Position numbers and translations under genes: made by a program | Shown here: in pieces, positions 13,422 to 14,569 of the stretch | Numbering within the stretch: position 1 is the stretch's first letter | How the letters are laid out: every line of letters begins with the position of its first letter | Notes under the pieces: model-generated | The model's input: the letters and a program-made list of their open reading frames with translations, nothing else | Told to the model about the DNA's origin: nothing | Databases searched by the model: none | Source of the DNA: an uncultured Lachnospiraceae bacterium | Lineage (GTDB): Bacteria > Bacillota > Clostridia > Lachnospirales > Lachnospiraceae | Length of the DNA stretch: 14,569 nt | NCBI GenBank assembly: GCA_934338765.1 | Contig: CAKRHL010000040.1 | Coordinates: forward strand, 1-14,569 | Direction of reading: 5' to 3'

Positions 13422-14569
13422 CTACTCCGTATCCACGTTATCATTGTTTGTCCCCGATGCGGCATCTTCACGAGCACTGGCATCATATGTTTCCCGGGAA
13501 GGAAGAGCCAGCAGCTTCTTCCGGTCACGGATATAATCCCCATGAAGGCTGCTGTACTCAGCATAGGACTTGCATGCTTCCACTGCCTGTTCTGCTTTAT
13601 CCAGCAGCTCACTTGCATTGGATGGACAGTATGTGTATCCCTCCAGCTTCTTTAATCTGGTCTGAGCCAAAGCAATCCTTGTTTTTTTAGTCAGTGCTTC
13701 TCTTTCCTGTCTTGCTTTTTCTGACGCCTCCTCTGCCAGACGGCTGTTTTCTTCGGAACGCTGCTCCTCATACGCCTTCACAACATCCTTCCATTTGATG
13801 GACTCATCCTTCAGACTGTCATATTTATCCTTGCATCTGGTACTGTATTCCTTCCGGACATCATCATCCTTTATCACTGCGATCATATCCTTCAGGGTAT
13901 TGTATGTCTCCGTAAAGGTATAATAATCTGCCATACCGGTAATGGTAAGCTTTTCAAACTTCTTCAGTTTTCTCAGAGCTTCCTTCTGTTTTGACTGGTC
14001 TGTTTCATTGTCTACATACTCCGTTGTATCTTCCAGAATGTCCGTTGCAAAATAATCCATTCCATAGCTGCGCTTCCGGTCACCTGTCACCTCGGTTCCC
14101 TCGATAATATGTCCCTTACTGTCATATTTTGCCAGACATACTGTATCCGGTTTCTCAAAATCCTTTGGCGCCAGGTTCTGATGGATCTGATTCATATAGT
14201 TTTTCCAGATAGCACCGGAAAGGGTTGCTCCATATGTCCCCGGCATAGCTCTCGGTGTATCATAACCGCACCAGACCACCGTGGTGTAATAAGCAGAATA
14301 ACCGCAGAACCACACATCCTTGCTGGAGTTTGTGGTACCTGTCTTTCCTGCCGTGATCTGTCCGCCATCCAGCTTTAATGCTCTGGCAGTACCGTAGCTC
14401 TCGTCAAAAACTCCCTTCAGAACATCTGTCATCATCCAGGCTGCTCCCTTGGAATAAACCTGTGTTTTTTCCTCCGCATCCTTGTAGATCACACCATCAG
14501 ATACATGGCTGATCTTTTTGATACAGGTCCGGTCGCTGTACTCTCCGTTATTGGCCAGAGTTGTATATC
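13422..14569 (-). CDS. Class A penicillin-binding protein (transglycosylase/transpeptidase), C-terminal part
   Basis: The reading frame is open to the right edge of the window, so this is the C-terminal part of a longer gene. The edge residues, YTTLANNGEYSDRTCIKKI, and then ITAGKTGTTNSS and DVWFCGYSAYYTTVVWCGYD are characteristic of the transpeptidase domain of PBP1A/1B-type enzymes; K-T-G-T-T is the third catalytic motif (about 14337-14345). The Ser-x-x-Lys and Ser-x-Asn motifs and the transglycosylase domain lie outside the window. It crosslinks peptidoglycan outside the membrane. After GAIWKNYMNQIHQ a long extension of about 270 residues continues: a helical charged region with coiled-coil character (EEQRSEENSRLAEEASEKAR) and a Ser/Asp/Asn-rich end (AASGTNNDNVDTE). 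A GTG at 14490-14492 is internal and not the start. The 12893-13393 gene follows 28 bases downstream. Confidence 0.93.
   Translation of the reverse strand, partial: YTTLANNGEYSDRTCIKKISHVSDGVIYKDAEEKTQVYSKGAAWMMTDVLKGVFDESYGTARALKLDGGQITAGKTGTTNSSKDVWFCGYSAYYTTVVWCGYDTPRAMPGTYGATLSGAIWKNYMNQIHQNLAPKDFEKPDTVCLAKYDSKGHIIEGTEVTGDRKRSYGMDYFATDILEDTTEYVDNETDQSKQKEALRKLKKFEKLTITGMADYYTFTETYNTLKDMIAVIKDDDVRKEYSTRCKDKYDSLKDESIKWKDVVKAYEEQRSEENSRLAEEASEKARQEREALTKKTRIALAQTRLKKLEGYTYCPSNASELLDKAEQAVEACKSYAEYSSLHGDYIRDRKKLLALPSRETYDASAREDAASGTNNDNVDTE

Noticed and set aside
13028..13690. Plus-strand open frame of 220 codons across the PBP/membrane protein junction
   Set aside because: It is antisense to two well-supported genes. 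Its Phe/Leu-rich translation is the mirror of the Lys/Glu-rich coiled coil.

Overview
The window reads as ordinary chromosome from a gut-type Clostridia, most likely the family Lachnospiraceae. The evidence is the gene content: a lysine-rich Big_2-type surface protein with TPxPT linkers, a long-tailed class A penicillin-binding protein, HflX directly followed by DHFR, and a compact serine recombinase. Shine-Dalgarno sites are strong (AGGAGG/GGAG) and the intergenic promoters are AT-rich. I cannot name a genus from the sequence alone. Apart from a gene tail at the left edge, every recognisable gene lies on the minus strand.

Layout, left to right. (1) 3-92 (+) is the tail of a gene, possibly a GH94-type glycoside phosphorylase, closed by a 17-bp hairpin. 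(2) 212-4059 (-) is a probable operon, transcribed from high to low coordinates: TPR lipoprotein, hflX, DHFR (start overlapping the hflX stop by one base), and a charged hypothetical protein. It starts from a clear promoter at 4118-4147 that abuts the terminator of the next unit. (3) 4215-4595 (-) is a BlaI/MecI-type repressor with no partner sensor. (4) 4830-5273 (-) is an Rrf2/IscR-type regulator with three cysteines and a probable TTG start. (5) 5482-11559 (-) holds two large paralogous secreted multi-domain proteins, 1108 aa then 898 aa, in one operon. A near-consensus promoter drives them and the hairpin at 5402-5440 ends them. (6) 11658-12806 (-) is a compact serine recombinase whose last codons overlap the promoter of the surface operon. 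(7) 12893-14569 (-) holds a two-helix membrane protein directly downstream of the C-terminal part of a class A penicillin-binding protein that runs off the window.

The genes fall into four themes: ribosome/GTPase and folate housekeeping (hflX, DHFR), two lone regulators, secreted proteins, and cell-wall synthesis. The most interesting part is the junction 11560-11700, where the recombinase gene, the surface-operon promoter and a dyad-rich leader are packed into about 120 bases. I see no CRISPR array, no RNA gene, no insertion-sequence ends and no known defence system. No gap between genes exceeds 300 bases.
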